The notes beneath the pieces were generated by a model. That model was not told where the DNA came from. It saw nothing but the letters and a program-made list of their open reading frames with translations, and did not search any database. Below, one piece after another: positions 8,456 through 18,500 of a DNA stretch of 29,694 bases (position 1 is the first letter of the stretch; each line of letters begins with the position of its first letter). The DNA is taken from positions 1 through 29,694 of the forward strand of contig DBDQ01000013.1 of NCBI GenBank assembly GCA_002293665.1. The letters run 5' to 3'. The DNA comes from Alistipes sp. UBA928 (GTDB lineage: Bacteria; Bacteroidota; Bacteroidia; Bacteroidales; Rikenellaceae). Position numbers and translations under genes: made by a program.

Positions 8456-8463
8456 TATCTTTG
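8456..8463 (+). promoter_or_regulatory. -7 promoter box before the TPR gene
   Basis: TATCTTTG matches TAnnTTTG exactly and starts at the stop codon of the preceding gene, leaving a leader of about 30 bases before ATG 8500. No clean TTG -33 partner at 19-20 bases is seen. It would give the TPR-lptC-CNNM genes their own start in addition to read-through. Confidence 0.6.
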
Positions 8464-8499
8464 CACCAAATCAAATCTAACTACAACACTTTGTAAGAA

Positions 8500-9828
8500 A
8501 TGAAAACATTAACAAAAATTGCTCTGGGGGCTGTGATGGTGGTGATGGCGAACTGCTGGTCGGCGACTGCGCAAAATGCGCTCGAAGACCCGCGCTATGG
8601 TGCAACCCCCGAAGAGAGAAAAACTAATCTCGGAAATCTCAACTGGCTGTCGGATGAAGTGAACGCCAGAAATTGGGACGCCGCGGCGGTCTATGTACGC
8701 TCGCTGATGAAAGCCGCCCCCTCCGCCCACTCGAGCATCTATCTGCACGGAGCGACGGTGTACAGGAATAAAATTCAGAGAGCGACCTCGGTGGCGGATA
8801 AGAACGCCCTGATCGACACTCTGATGATGGTGTACGACCAGAGGGTGCAGTACTTCGGCGATCATCCCACACAGGGTAAAGCCTACATTCTGGCCCTGAA
8901 GGCAAGGGACTATCTCAATTTCAACCCGCTCGACGGGGCCAACGTGAGAAAATACTACAAGGAGGCCGTCGACGCCGCCGGTAGTGCGGCAAAGCCCGAT
9001 CTCCTGTTGCTCTACTTCCAGCAGATGGTGAACGGCTACAAGGCGGTGGAAGTGACTCCCGAAGAGTTGCTCACGGTCTACGAAACGCTCACCCCGCTCA
9101 TGGCAAGCGCCTCGCAGGAGGAAAAGGACGGATTGACCACTCTGCTCGCCACCAGCGGTGCCGCCGACTGCGGAGTGCTCGAAGAACTCTACACCAAGGA
9201 ACTTGCCGCCAAGCCCGGCGACCTGGAGCTGCTTAAGAAGGCTTTCCAGTTGATGTCGATGGCCAACTGCGACGGCGACTTCTACATCTCGGTGGCGGAA
9301 CAGCTCTATAAACTCGAACCGACCTCGAACATCGCGATCCGTTTGGCCACGCTGTTCGAAAAGAAACAGGAGTTCGAAAAGGCCATCCCTTATCTGAACG
9401 AACAGATCCAGTCGGAAACCGACCCGTCGGCCAAGAGCGACCTCTACGTGAGGATTTCTGCTTCGGAGCTCGGCCAAAGACGTTACAGCGCGGCCGCTCA
9501 GGCGGCTCGCCAGGCCATCAGCCTAAACCCGAACAACGGATTCGCCCACATGTTCCTCGGCAACGCCTACCTCGGAGGCCAGGCCGGTTGCTCGGACTTC
9601 AACAGGTCTGCCGTTTCGTGGCTCGCCTACGATGAGTTCGCACGTGCCCGCGAAGCACTCGCCGGCGACACTTCGGGCGCACTCGAGTCGGTCAACAGCC
9701 TGATGGCGGGATGCCGCGCCAACTTCCCCAGTAACGAGGACATTTTCATGTATGGCCACAGCATCGGAGCAAGCTATTCGGTGAGCTGCGGATGGATTTC
9801 GGGCTCCACAACGGTGAGGGCAAGGTAA
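8500..9828 (+). CDS. Secreted tetratricopeptide-repeat protein
   Basis: A 442-residue exported helical-repeat protein. The N-terminal signal peptide (core IALGAVMVVMANCW) probably ends after SATAQ near residue 25. The C-terminal half contains recognisable TPR units, for example FEKKQEFEKAIPYLNEQIQ near 288-306 and SAAAQAARQAISLNPNNGFAHMFLGNAYLGG near 329-358, with the P-x-N and A-x-x-x-L-G signatures. The N-terminal half is helical and probably repeat-like but diverged. TPR proteins act as scaffolds, so no enzymatic role is expected. A member of this type recurs between the barrel protein and lptC in Bacteroidales, which points to outer-membrane or LPS assembly; that is inference. lptC follows after 28 bases. 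Confidence 0.8.
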   Translation: MKTLTKIALGAVMVVMANCWSATAQNALEDPRYGATPEERKTNLGNLNWLSDEVNARNWDAAAVYVRSLMKAAPSAHSSIYLHGATVYRNKIQRATSVADKNALIDTLMMVYDQRVQYFGDHPTQGKAYILALKARDYLNFNPLDGANVRKYYKEAVDAAGSAAKPDLLLLYFQQMVNGYKAVEVTPEELLTVYETLTPLMASASQEEKDGLTTLLATSGAADCGVLEELYTKELAAKPGDLELLKKAFQLMSMANCDGDFYISVAEQLYKLEPTSNIAIRLATLFEKKQEFEKAIPYLNEQIQSETDPSAKSDLYVRISASELGQRRYSAAAQAARQAISLNPNNGFAHMFLGNAYLGGQAGCSDFNRSAVSWLAYDEFARAREALAGDTSGALESVNSLMAGCRANFPSNEDIFMYGHSIGASYSVSCGWISGSTTVRAR

Positions 9829-9856
9829 CTAAGACTTGGAAACGTCGCGTCATATA

Positions 9857-10471
9857 ATGCGATTTGCGGTAGCACTCCTCTCGGTGGGGAGTGCTATCTC
9901 TCTTATGTCGTGTGAGAGTACCCCGAAGGCCCCCGATCTGGCCGACGAAAAGATAGTGTCGCGCACCGTGCGCGACATGGAGTCGGTGCAGTCGGAGAAC
10001 GGGGTCAAAAAACAGCTTATGCGGGCCCCCCTGCGCGAGGAGTACGAGTACGCCAAACCCTCCTACGAGGAGTACACACGCGGGATCGAGGCCATCGGCT
10101 TCGACTCGCTTGGAATGCCTGCGTCGAGAGTGGTGGCCGACTACGCCCTCCACTGGACTGCGCGCGACCTGTGGGAGTTGAACGGCAACGTGGTGGTGGA
10201 AGGCGAAGACGGACAAAAACTCTACACCCAGCAACTGAGGTGGGATCGGAGGATCAAAAAGATATACTCCAACGTAGACAGTAAGGTCGAACAGGACGGC
10301 GACGTGCTGTACGGCGTGGGATTCGAGGCGGCCGACGACTTCAGTTGGTGGACTTTTCTGGGGGTTACCGGGACTGTCAACGTGGCTGTCGAACCGACGG
10401 CCGATTCGACGGCCGTGACCACCCCGGTGGAGATTCAGCCAGTGGCCGATTCATTAACCGTTGAGCCATGA
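9857..10471 (+). CDS. lptC: LptC-like lipoprotein, LPS export
   Basis: Periplasmic LptC passes lipopolysaccharide from the LptBFG transporter to the LptA bridge. From ATG 9857 the 204-residue protein begins with a lipoprotein signal ending in LMSC (C19). An upstream TTG at 9836 is in frame but would spoil the signal. The central region SRVVADYALHWTARDLWELNGNVVVEGEDGQKLYTQQLRWDRRIKKIYS is the LptC/OstA-like beta-jellyroll pattern (paraphrased: G-N-V-x-V, then G-x-x-L-x-T-x-x-L-x-W). Many Bacteroidota LptC proteins are lipoproteins, unlike the membrane-anchored E. coli form. An extra low-complexity tail (ADSTAV...ADSLTV) follows the domain from about residue 175. The stop codon overlaps the next start as ATGA. 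Confidence 0.85.
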   Translation: MRFAVALLSVGSAISLMSCESTPKAPDLADEKIVSRTVRDMESVQSENGVKKQLMRAPLREEYEYAKPSYEEYTRGIEAIGFDSLGMPASRVVADYALHWTARDLWELNGNVVVEGEDGQKLYTQQLRWDRRIKKIYSNVDSKVEQDGDVLYGVGFEAADDFSWWTFLGVTGTVNVAVEPTADSTAVTTPVEIQPVADSLTVEP

Positions 10472-11694
10472 GTGTGTTGGAGGCCTGCGGAGTGATTGCC
10501 GCGATGTTGGTGTTGTCGGCGTTTTTCTCGGGAATGGAGATCGCCTTCACCGGGGCGAACAAACTGAGGCTGGAGATCGACAGACGCGGCAGCGGTTTCT
10601 TCGACTACGCGGCCGGACTCTTCACCCGGCGCGGCGGACAGTACATAACCACCATGCTGGTGGGCAACAACATAGTGCTGGTGGTCTACTCGCTGGCCGT
10701 GTCGGCGCTGTTGCAGGCGCTCACGGGCCACAGTTCGGTGGTGGTGGAGACGCTCGCGGCGATGGTCGTCATCATCTTCCTCGGGGAGTATATTCCCAAG
10801 TCGCTGGTGCTGAAAAATCCCAACTTCTGGTTTCGCACGATGGCTTTTCCCGTGTGGGTGTTCTACATCGTGCTGTGGCCCGTGGCGCGCCTCACCACGC
10901 TGCTGTCGAGCGGGGCGATACGCCTGTTCGGCGGCCGGGCGAGCGCCGAAACGACCGAACTTTACAGCCGGGCGGAGCTCGTGAGCCTTGTGGAGGAGAG
11001 CGACGGCGAGGATCCGCGACACGAGGTGAAACTGTTCCAGAGGGCGCTCGACTTCACCGATCTGCTGGTGAGGGACTGCATGGTGCAGCGAATAAACGTC
11101 GAGGCGATAGATGTCGATGAAACCATAGAGGAGCTGACGCGCAGATTCATCGACACCCAGTACTCGCGGATTTTCGTGTGGGAGGGGTCGATCGACAACA
11201 TCATAGGATATGTGGGCGTGAAGAGCCTTTTCGGACAGCCGGCGACGATTCGCGAGGCGATGAAAAAGGTGGACTACGTGCCCGAAACGATGCCCGCCCA
11301 GGAGTTGATGAACGACCTGATAAAGCGCCACGGATGGATCGCCGTCGTGATCGACGAGTTCGGCGGAACGGCGGGTGTGGTGTCGCTCGAAGATATTCTG
11401 GAGGAGATTTTCGGCGAGATCGAGGACGAACACGACGTGCCCGAGAGTGTCGAAAAAGCGGTCGGAAACCGCGAATGGGTGCTGTCGTGCTGGCTCGAGG
11501 TCGACTACCTCAACGAGAAGTACGGACTGGGTATTCCCGAGAGCGACGAGTACGACACGCTGGCCGGATACATCATCCGCGCCTACGAAGATATACCTCC
11601 GCAGGGAGAGGTGATAACCCTCGAACACCACGAGGTGAAGGTGCTGCGGAGAACCTCGTCGCGAATAGAACTCGCAAGGGTGCGGATTATCTAA
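10468..11694 (+). CDS. CNNM/CBS-domain hemolysin-family (CorC-like) membrane protein
   Basis: A 408-residue inner-membrane protein of the CNNM family (older name hemolysin/TlyC), related to magnesium and cobalt exporters. The N-terminal CNNM domain (about 1-150) holds several hydrophobic helices and the family motifs FFSGMEIAFTGAN and GEYIPKS (near 106). A pair of CBS domains, which bind nucleotides, covers about 185-315 (MVQRINVEAIDVDETI; IDEFGGTAGVVSLEDILEEIFGEI at its end). The C-terminal CorC/HlyC domain follows from about 330. Translation is probably coupled to lptC through the 4-base overlap. The ion and direction of transport are not proven by sequence. The GldE subfamily of Bacteroidota has the same layout, but I cannot tell whether this is GldE. 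Confidence 0.9.
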   Translation: MSVLEACGVIAAMLVLSAFFSGMEIAFTGANKLRLEIDRRGSGFFDYAAGLFTRRGGQYITTMLVGNNIVLVVYSLAVSALLQALTGHSSVVVETLAAMVVIIFLGEYIPKSLVLKNPNFWFRTMAFPVWVFYIVLWPVARLTTLLSSGAIRLFGGRASAETTELYSRAELVSLVEESDGEDPRHEVKLFQRALDFTDLLVRDCMVQRINVEAIDVDETIEELTRRFIDTQYSRIFVWEGSIDNIIGYVGVKSLFGQPATIREAMKKVDYVPETMPAQELMNDLIKRHGWIAVVIDEFGGTAGVVSLEDILEEIFGEIEDEHDVPESVEKAVGNREWVLSCWLEVDYLNEKYGLGIPESDEYDTLAGYIIRAYEDIPPQGEVITLEHHEVKVLRRTSSRIELARVRII

Positions 11695-11704
11695 AAAAAA
11701 GTGC

Positions 11705-11712
11705 TATATTTG
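11705..11712 (+). promoter_or_regulatory. -7 promoter box of the ppiD-like gene
   Basis: TATATTTG matches the Bacteroidota -7 consensus. It lies just after an A8 run and 42 bases before ATG 11755. The -33 region is AT-rich but lacks a clear TTG at the standard spacing. Confidence 0.65.
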
Positions 11713-11754
11713 TCGGCTAAACAAAACACGAACACATAACTCGAAATTTTAAAT

Positions 11755-13809
11755 ATGGCTACACTCAACACTTTAAGAACCAGAGGGGCGCTCATTCTCA
11801 CCATTTTTATCGGTGTGGCGCTCATCGCCTTCCTGCTGCAGGACCTCACCAGCGCCAGCAGCATATTTCAAAGCCGGCGCAACAGGGTGGGCTCGATCGA
11901 CGGTAACAACATCGACTACATGGAGTTTAACACGGCGGCAGATCGACTCGAAGGGGTCATCCAGACCATGTACGGCCGTTCGTCGCTCAACGCCGCCGAG
12001 ATCGACCAGGTTTACAACATGACATGGGATACCTACATCCGCCGATACGCTTACGACCCGGGATTCGCGCGGTTGGGGATCACCGCGGGAGAGGCCGAAC
12101 AGATCGACATGGTGAAGGGCACATATCTCTCGCCCGTGATACGGTCGCTCTTCTCGGATCCCTCCACCGGGCTCGTCGACCAAGCGACGCTGGCAGGTTT
12201 CGTTGCCTCGCTCGACACCGATGTCACGGGACGGATGCCGGCAATGTGGGACTACGCCAAGGATGAGATGACGGGCGAAAGACGCATGTCGAAATACGTT
12301 ACGCTGGCTCGTAGCGGCGCTTTTGTCAACGACCTCGAAGTGGCTCGCGGAGTGGCGGCGGCCAACAAACTCTACACGGGAAAATACGCCATGATACCCT
12401 TTACTTCCATCCCCGACTCGCTGGTGGAGGTCACCTCGTCCGAGGTGAGGGCCTGGTTCAATAATCATAAGGAAAATTTCAGGCAGGGTGCGTCGAGAGA
12501 TGTTGAGTATGTCTCGTGGACGCTTGCGCCCTCCGAGAGCGATTACGCCGAGGCTGCCGACCATATCAATGGTGTGGCCGGGGAGTTTGCAGTGGCCGAA
12601 GACCCCATGCAGTACGCCTCGCTTAACTCGCAGGGGCGTCCCGATCCCGCTTACTACACCGAGGCTCAGCTCTCGGGCGACGAATTGGCGATAGCTTTCG
12701 GCGACAGACAAGGCGAGATGGCGGGCCCGACACTCAACGGCAACGTATATACCTTGGCGCGGGTGTCGGCCGAACGAATGATGCCCGACTCGGTGGGCGC
12801 ACGCCACATTTTGCTACCGGCGGGTTCGACGTCGGCCGACAGCCTCGTGAGAGCCATCAGGGGCGGTGCCGACATACTTACTCTTGCTCCCATCTACTCG
12901 ATCGACCAGATGGTCGACCTGGGGCGTTTCCCGCCAGAGATGATGGTCGAGCCGTTTGCCGAGGCGACTATCGCCGCAAGGGCCAACGATGTCTTCTCCG
13001 TCGATACACAATACGGTACCCATGTCGTGCAGATGACCTACAAGGGGCCGCAGGTGCGTAAAGTGCAGATCGCCGCCATAACGTATAACGTGGAACCGAG
13101 CGAAGCAACCGAACAGATCGCATACAACAAGGCTCGCGACTTCCTCGCTGCCGCCGCAGGATCGAAAGAGAAGTTCGACGCCGCAGTTGCCTCCACCGGA
13201 GCATCTCCGCGTGTCGCCACCATCGGATCGAGCGAGCGCGAAATCGCCGGGCTCAGCGGCTCACGCGAGCTCGTTCGTTGGAGTTTCAACACCAAGACCG
13301 GAACCGTGTCGCCCATCATGAAGTTCGACGATAGCTACACCGTGGCCGTGCTGACGGGTGCTCGCGAGGCGGGTATAGCCGACGTTCAGGATGTGGCGCA
13401 GGGCATTTTCCAACGTCTGCGCAACGACAAGAAAGCCGACATGCTCATCGCACAGATGGCGGGCAAATCGGTGGACGAAGTGGCCGCGATGACAAATGCG
13501 AGCTCAGGCGATGTAACCGATCTGCGCACGAACGTGTTCTATGACCCCACGCTGGGTGTCGAGCCCGCCGTGATCGGAGTGTTCAACGGCCTTGCGGCAG
13601 GAACTGTGTCGAAACCCGTGACGGGCTACAGCGGGGTCTATGTTGTGTCGGTCACATCTGTTGCCGATGCCGCGGAAGATGTTGCCGTTACCGAAGCCAG
13701 CGAACGCGTCAGGATCGAAGCCGAAACCGAATCGACGATCCCCCAACGCCTGATGCAGGCGCTCAACGACGGAAGCGATATCAGGGATTACAGGGCGAAG
13801 TTCTTCTAA
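11755..13809 (+). CDS. ppiD: PpiD-like periplasmic folding factor (SurA_N / PpiC domains)
   Basis: A membrane-anchored periplasmic chaperone/peptidyl-prolyl isomerase that helps outer-membrane proteins fold; 684 residues. A single N-terminal hydrophobic segment (GALILTIFIGVALIAFLLQDL, about 11-31) anchors it. A SurA_N-like helical chaperone region follows (SIDGNNIDYMEFNTAADRLE near 44-63 is the typical entry). The PpiC/parvulin domain lies at about 345-440 (ARHILLP from 349; YGTHVVQMTYKG at its end). This domain is short: the GGDLGW segment of active parvulins is reduced to VDLGRF, so catalysis may be weak or lost. The C-terminal third resembles the second chaperone half of PpiD. It is the last gene of the plus-strand run and is followed by a strong terminator. 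Confidence 0.9.
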   Translation: MATLNTLRTRGALILTIFIGVALIAFLLQDLTSASSIFQSRRNRVGSIDGNNIDYMEFNTAADRLEGVIQTMYGRSSLNAAEIDQVYNMTWDTYIRRYAYDPGFARLGITAGEAEQIDMVKGTYLSPVIRSLFSDPSTGLVDQATLAGFVASLDTDVTGRMPAMWDYAKDEMTGERRMSKYVTLARSGAFVNDLEVARGVAAANKLYTGKYAMIPFTSIPDSLVEVTSSEVRAWFNNHKENFRQGASRDVEYVSWTLAPSESDYAEAADHINGVAGEFAVAEDPMQYASLNSQGRPDPAYYTEAQLSGDELAIAFGDRQGEMAGPTLNGNVYTLARVSAERMMPDSVGARHILLPAGSTSADSLVRAIRGGADILTLAPIYSIDQMVDLGRFPPEMMVEPFAEATIAARANDVFSVDTQYGTHVVQMTYKGPQVRKVQIAAITYNVEPSEATEQIAYNKARDFLAAAAGSKEKFDAAVASTGASPRVATIGSSEREIAGLSGSRELVRWSFNTKTGTVSPIMKFDDSYTVAVLTGAREAGIADVQDVAQGIFQRLRNDKKADMLIAQMAGKSVDEVAAMTNASSGDVTDLRTNVFYDPTLGVEPAVIGVFNGLAAGTVSKPVTGYSGVYVVSVTSVADAAEDVAVTEASERVRIEAETESTIPQRLMQALNDGSDIRDYRAKFF

Positions 13810-13834
13810 CATATCCCGGTAATAGAATCACCAA

Positions 13835-13874
13835 ATAATCGGGGCGGTCTCAACTTAGAGACCGCCCCGATTAT
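13835..13874 (+). terminator. Strong hairpin terminator after the ppiD-like gene
   Basis: A 17-bp perfect inverted repeat, ATAATCGGGGCGGTCTC (13835-13851) with its complement at 13858-13874, around a 6-base loop (AACTTA). It lies 26 bases after the stop codon. No U-run follows, as is common for Bacteroidota terminators. It is symmetric and may act on both strands. Confidence 0.85.
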
Positions 13875-13943
13875 GGTAAGGAACCGAAGATTGGGAAGAT
13901 GTCGGTATATTTTGCGATAAACAACGGAGTGATACTCTCAATA

Positions 13944-13977
13944 AAAGCAGGCCCGATAAACTTATCGGGCCTGCTTT
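13944..13977 (-). terminator. Terminator of susC/susD pair 1 (bidirectional hairpin)
   Basis: AAAGCAGGCCCGATAA (13944-13959) pairs with TTATCGGGCCTGCTTT (13962-13977), effectively a 14-bp stem with a 4-base loop. On the minus strand it follows the SusD stop by about 20 bases and ends in TTTT; on the plus strand it is followed by GTTTTT. It should therefore stop both convergent transcripts. Confidence 0.85.
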
Positions 13978-13996
13978 GTTTTTAATGACTACATCA

Positions 13997-15478
13997 TCAC
14001 TTCGGGAAGGTGTCTATATAGTCGTTTTGTGTTACACCCCAACCTGAGGTAACTTCGGGTCCAGGGATTGGGAAGATCAGATTCGATATCTGATAGTTGT
14101 TGAAAGTGTAGCTCACGTTCGGGGCGCCGATCGCGTAAACGCCTACGCGCTCGTCCCAACGACGCAAGTCCCACAAACGCAAACCCTCTTGGAACAACTC
14201 GCGGGCACGCTCATCCTTCAGGAACGCCAGCAGACCTGCTGCATCGGACGGAAGATCGGCCACAGAGGTAATGCTCGAGTTACGTTTGGCCACTACCAGA
14301 AGAGCCTCCTTGGCTGCATCGAGATTATCGTTCTTCAGATTAGCTTCGGCGATAATCAGGTGCATCTCAGGAGCGTTCACGATGTTGTTTGTGGCATATG
14401 CCGGATTCCCCGACGAGTAGTGAGAGAATTTGCCACCGGCGAATTGTGGAACGGTTTCGGTAGAAGATTCGCTCCACTGGTGAACGCTGGTGCGACAGTC
14501 GTTCGCGCCATAGAGTCCCAACAGTTTCGGACTGGGGCTCATGTTGTAGCTCGACCAAAGCGTACCGCTGGAGTCCGACGACCATGCATTACTCGAAGAT
14601 ATTGCCAAAGCGAATATGCTCTCGGTGTTGGAACTTGCGGTATTGTAGAGAGCCTTGTATGCATCGGCAGTGTAGGCCAGAGCCGGGTTGCCGGCTGCGT
14701 TAAGCGCCGCCTGAGCGCTGGTTATGGCTGCACTCCAGTTCTCCATATAGAGATGTGTGCGGGCCATCAAGCCGTTAACTGCCGCTACGCTCATGTAAAA
14801 CAACTCTCCACGATCTTCACCGACAGTTTGGAACTGGCTTAGCGACTTGGTAAAGTCAGCAAGAATGGCGGTGTAACTCTCGCCCACAGTTGCGCGGCTT
14901 ACTTCGGTAAACACCGGAATAGGGTCGGTGACGACTACGATACCAGGGGTAGAGGAGTGGTCGGTGCCATTGACCTTGATCTGATGTCCAAAGATATTGA
15001 CCAGAACCAGTTGAGCGTAACCGCGAAGAGCGTGGGCTTCGGCCAAAACCAGGTTCAATTCCTTAGTTTCGTCTGCAGTAAGATCGCCGGCTGCTAAAAG
15101 CTCGTTTGAGGCCTTGATAACGCGCGAAGCGTTGTCCACAACTCTGTATCCGTACTCCCAGGCACCTCTGATGTATAGGTCAGTCACCGGAGTGACGTTG
15201 TAGCGATAAATGTCACTCCAGTGGCCGGTGTTGCCGTTGAAATAGGTGATGTCAGTGGGAATGTCACCGATATTAGTGGCGTAGTTGCCGGCAAATTGGT
15301 AGGCGAAATTACGGTAATATACACCATTGAGTGCAGTGGAGATGTTAAGTACCGAATTCAGACCCGTTGCAACGTCTATACCTCTGTAATAACGTGTCTG
15401 GAGGTAGTTGTCTCCGCAGGCGGAAACCCCTCCGAGCAACACCGCCAGAGCAAAAGTCTTTATTATGAAATTTTTCAT
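13997..15478 (-). CDS. susD: SusD/RagB-family outer-membrane nutrient-binding lipoprotein (pair 1)
   Basis: The surface lipoprotein lid of a SusCD uptake complex, 493 residues. I start it at ATG 15478, because this gives a classic lipoprotein signal (ALAVLLGGVSAC, lipid-modified C21); the longer in-frame start at 15556 would place it inside susC. SusD hallmarks are the helical TPR-like face (LAEAHALRGYAQLVLVNIFG near 140; MARTHLYMENWSAAITSAQAAL near 236-257), NAPEMHLIIAEA near 365-376, the DERARELFQEGLRLWDLRRW motif near 428-447, and the C-terminal IFPIPGPEV. It follows susC by 23 bases, so the two are one transcript. The ligand cannot be deduced, and no degradative enzyme is nearby. Confidence 0.95.
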   Translation of the reverse strand: MKNFIIKTFALAVLLGGVSACGDNYLQTRYYRGIDVATGLNSVLNISTALNGVYYRNFAYQFAGNYATNIGDIPTDITYFNGNTGHWSDIYRYNVTPVTDLYIRGAWEYGYRVVDNASRVIKASNELLAAGDLTADETKELNLVLAEAHALRGYAQLVLVNIFGHQIKVNGTDHSSTPGIVVVTDPIPVFTEVSRATVGESYTAILADFTKSLSQFQTVGEDRGELFYMSVAAVNGLMARTHLYMENWSAAITSAQAALNAAGNPALAYTADAYKALYNTASSNTESIFALAISSSNAWSSDSSGTLWSSYNMSPSPKLLGLYGANDCRTSVHQWSESSTETVPQFAGGKFSHYSSGNPAYATNNIVNAPEMHLIIAEANLKNDNLDAAKEALLVVAKRNSSITSVADLPSDAAGLLAFLKDERARELFQEGLRLWDLRRWDERVGVYAIGAPNVSYTFNNYQISNLIFPIPGPEVTSGWGVTQNDYIDTFPK

Positions 15479-15501
15479 ACTGTTCTTATTGTTTTTCTTG
15501 G

Positions 15502-18500
15502 TTAGAATGAGATTTGTACGCCACCGGTGATAGTCGTGGGCAGAGGGTACTGCCAAGCGATAACGCCATTATCATAGGATTCCGGAGTATAGCCTGTGAA
15601 ACCCTTAGCGGTGAACGTATACACATTGTCTGCAGATACGTAAATACGTGCTTTTTGGATTTTTATACTCTTAGTCCAACGTTCCGGAAGGGTGTATCCC
15701 AGTGAAACGTTACTAAGGCGCAGGAAGTTGGCGTTGTAAATGAAACGCGACGAACGCTGGGTAGCACCATCGGGGTCGCCGTATCTCCATTGCGGATACT
15801 TCGCGTCAGGTTTCTCGGGAGTCCACGAATTCTCGTACACATCGAGAAGAGGAACCCTTTCGGTCATACCCCAGCCGATGAAAGATGCACCTCGGTCGTA
15901 CACCTGGGCGCCCAGACGGAATATGAACGACAGGTTGAAGTCAAGACCTTTCCAATCGAGACTTGTTCCAAAGCCACCCATTAGTTTCGGGTCGGCAGAG
16001 CCCAGATAACGTTTGGGTGCGGCGGAGAAAGTGGAGGTGGTGGCCGACTGGTCGCCTTCTCCGTTCTTGTTGGCGTACCACAGAGGTTTACCTGTTGCCG
16101 AATCGACACCGGCGTACTCCTGAATGAAGAACTGATTGTAGGGACGGCCTACTTCTCTCTTGAAGTACTCTCCTTCGATGGGGTCTTTTGTGGCGAGTTT
16201 CACAATGCGATTCTGGTTGTGAGTCAGGTTGGCATTGAAACGCCACGTGAGGTCTCTGTTGCTGATAATATCGCCGTCGATCGAAATTTCGATACCACGG
16301 TTACGAATCTTGCCGATATTTCGCATAGTGGAGGCAAGACCGGTGGTCATCGATACCGGTACCGAGTAGAGAGCCGAGGAGGTTATATCATTGTAGAAGT
16401 TGAATGAAAGGTTAAAGCGATCGAGGAAAGAGACATCGAAACCGACGTCCAATTTGTTCGACGACTCCCATGTCAGCGAGGGGTTGGGTACCGTGTTCGG
16501 AACCATACCAGGAGTTTCGTCATAGTTTGATCCGGAGGTATAAAAACCTCTGGCGGCATACCTGTTGGTAAGATCCTGGTTACCTAGCACACCGTATGAG
16601 GCGCGAATATTGGCGTCGGTCAACACACCGTTATCCCGGAACCAGTTTTCGCCCGTGAGACGCCATTTTGCGCTCACAGCACCAAAGTTACCCCAAAGTT
16701 TGTCGATGCCGAACACCGAAGCACCGTCCCTGCGGAACAGCACCCCTACCACATACTTGTTGTCGTAGGAATAGTGGCCGTCGAAGAAGTACGACGCACC
16801 ACGTAACTCCTCCTTGTTGTACACCATACCCAAGTCATCACCACCGGCAGTCGCCAAGTCTCTCATGCCCGAGGCGGCAAAAGGAAAGTCTGGTTTACCG
16901 TAGTAGTCATACCAGAAATTCTCGTGCTGGGCCTCCTGAGCCAACATGGCGCTCACGGTATGCAGGTTGTTGAAAGTGCGGTTCCAGCCTATGATATTGG
17001 TCCAGGTGATATTGGTGGTGTGCCAGTTGTAAGCTTGTCCCAAGCCGTTGTAACGGTAACCGTCGGCGCTGTACAGGGCGCTCCAATACTCATACTGACG
17101 TGAGTCGTTGATGCTGGCACCGAAAGTCGATTTTGCGTAGAAACCGCCGCCGAAATCAACTTGAGCAAAGACGCTGCCCAGAAAGTTTTGAATCGAAGTA
17201 GAGTTGATGTTACCGAGTTTTTTATCGTATAATGCCAAAGGATTGTTGCCGCTGGGCATACCTGTCACCGGAGTGTTGGCATACTCGCCGTCTTCGTTAT
17301 AGAAAGGATAGAAGGGAAGTGATCCGGAGGCTGCTCCTACCAAAGGATTGGAGAACGAACCGCCGATGCCCTGACCAAAACCTTCCTTTTCTGAGAAAGA
17401 GAAACTGGTGTTGGCGCCGAAAGTGAAAATCTTGAATTTGCTGTTTACATTCAGACGGCCGGAATAGCGCTTGAGATGGGAGCCGATCACAATACCGTCG
17501 GTATCGTAGTAGCCGAGACTTGCATAGTAGCCGGTTGATTCGTTACGGCCCGATACGCTCAGGTTGTAGTCCTGAAAATAGCTTTGGCGCGTAACAGCAT
17601 CGAACCAGTCGTAGGAGGAGACACCATCCCAACCCCAAGTCGTTTTGTACTTATTTGTCAAAGCCGTTTTTGCAGCCTCCACATTCTCATACTGAGGAGA
17701 GGCAGCCGCCATATAGCCTCTTGCAAAATGATCGAGCGTCTGGCTGGCGTTGGCGTACTTCATGTTGTTGTTGGCAATAGTCTGGAATCCCTGCTTGATG
17801 TCGAGGTTCAGGTTGAACTGGCCCGGGGTTCCTTTCTTGGTTGTGATTACGATCACACCGTTGGAAGCTCGCGACCCATAGATGCCCGTCGCGGCAGCAT
17901 CCTTAAGGATGGTGACACTCTCGATGTCGTTAGGGTTGATTGATGCCATCGGGTCGAAGGCATTACCATCGTCGTTACCTCTCATAGAGTCGGAATCGGA
18001 GTTCACAGGAATGCCATCAACTACGTAGAGAGGTTCCGTACCCGAAGTGAGCGAACCACGACCACGAATGGTCACCTTACCCCAAGCGCCTGGTGCGCTG
18101 GTGGAGTTGTTCATAATGATTCCTGGGACGTTGCCTTCGAGCGCTTTGAGGAAACTGGCATCGGTTCTTTTGGCGATGGTCTCAGCTCCGACAGTCGTTG
18201 CGACGCCTGTGAATGCCGTGCGGCTCATAGTACTGTAGCCTGTTACAACGACTTCTCCGATCATGGTTGTGTCGCTCGCGAGTTGGACGTCAACGGTGCT
18301 GCGTCCGGAGACAGCCACGCTTTGGGGCTCCATGCCGAGGAGCGAGAAGTCGAGCGTGCCGTTGGCGGGGGCGTTGAGCGAGTAGCGGCCGTCGGCGCCC
18401 GTGACAGTGGCCATGGTCGTGCCCGATACGATGACCGTCACGCCGCTGACCGGATTTCCGTCCGGTCCCGTTACCAGGCCGGATACGCGTTGATTCTGCG

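Noticed and set aside
15479..15556. N-terminal extension of SusD pair 1
   Set aside because: It would overlap the 3' end of susC, and the lipoprotein signal starts precisely at 15478.
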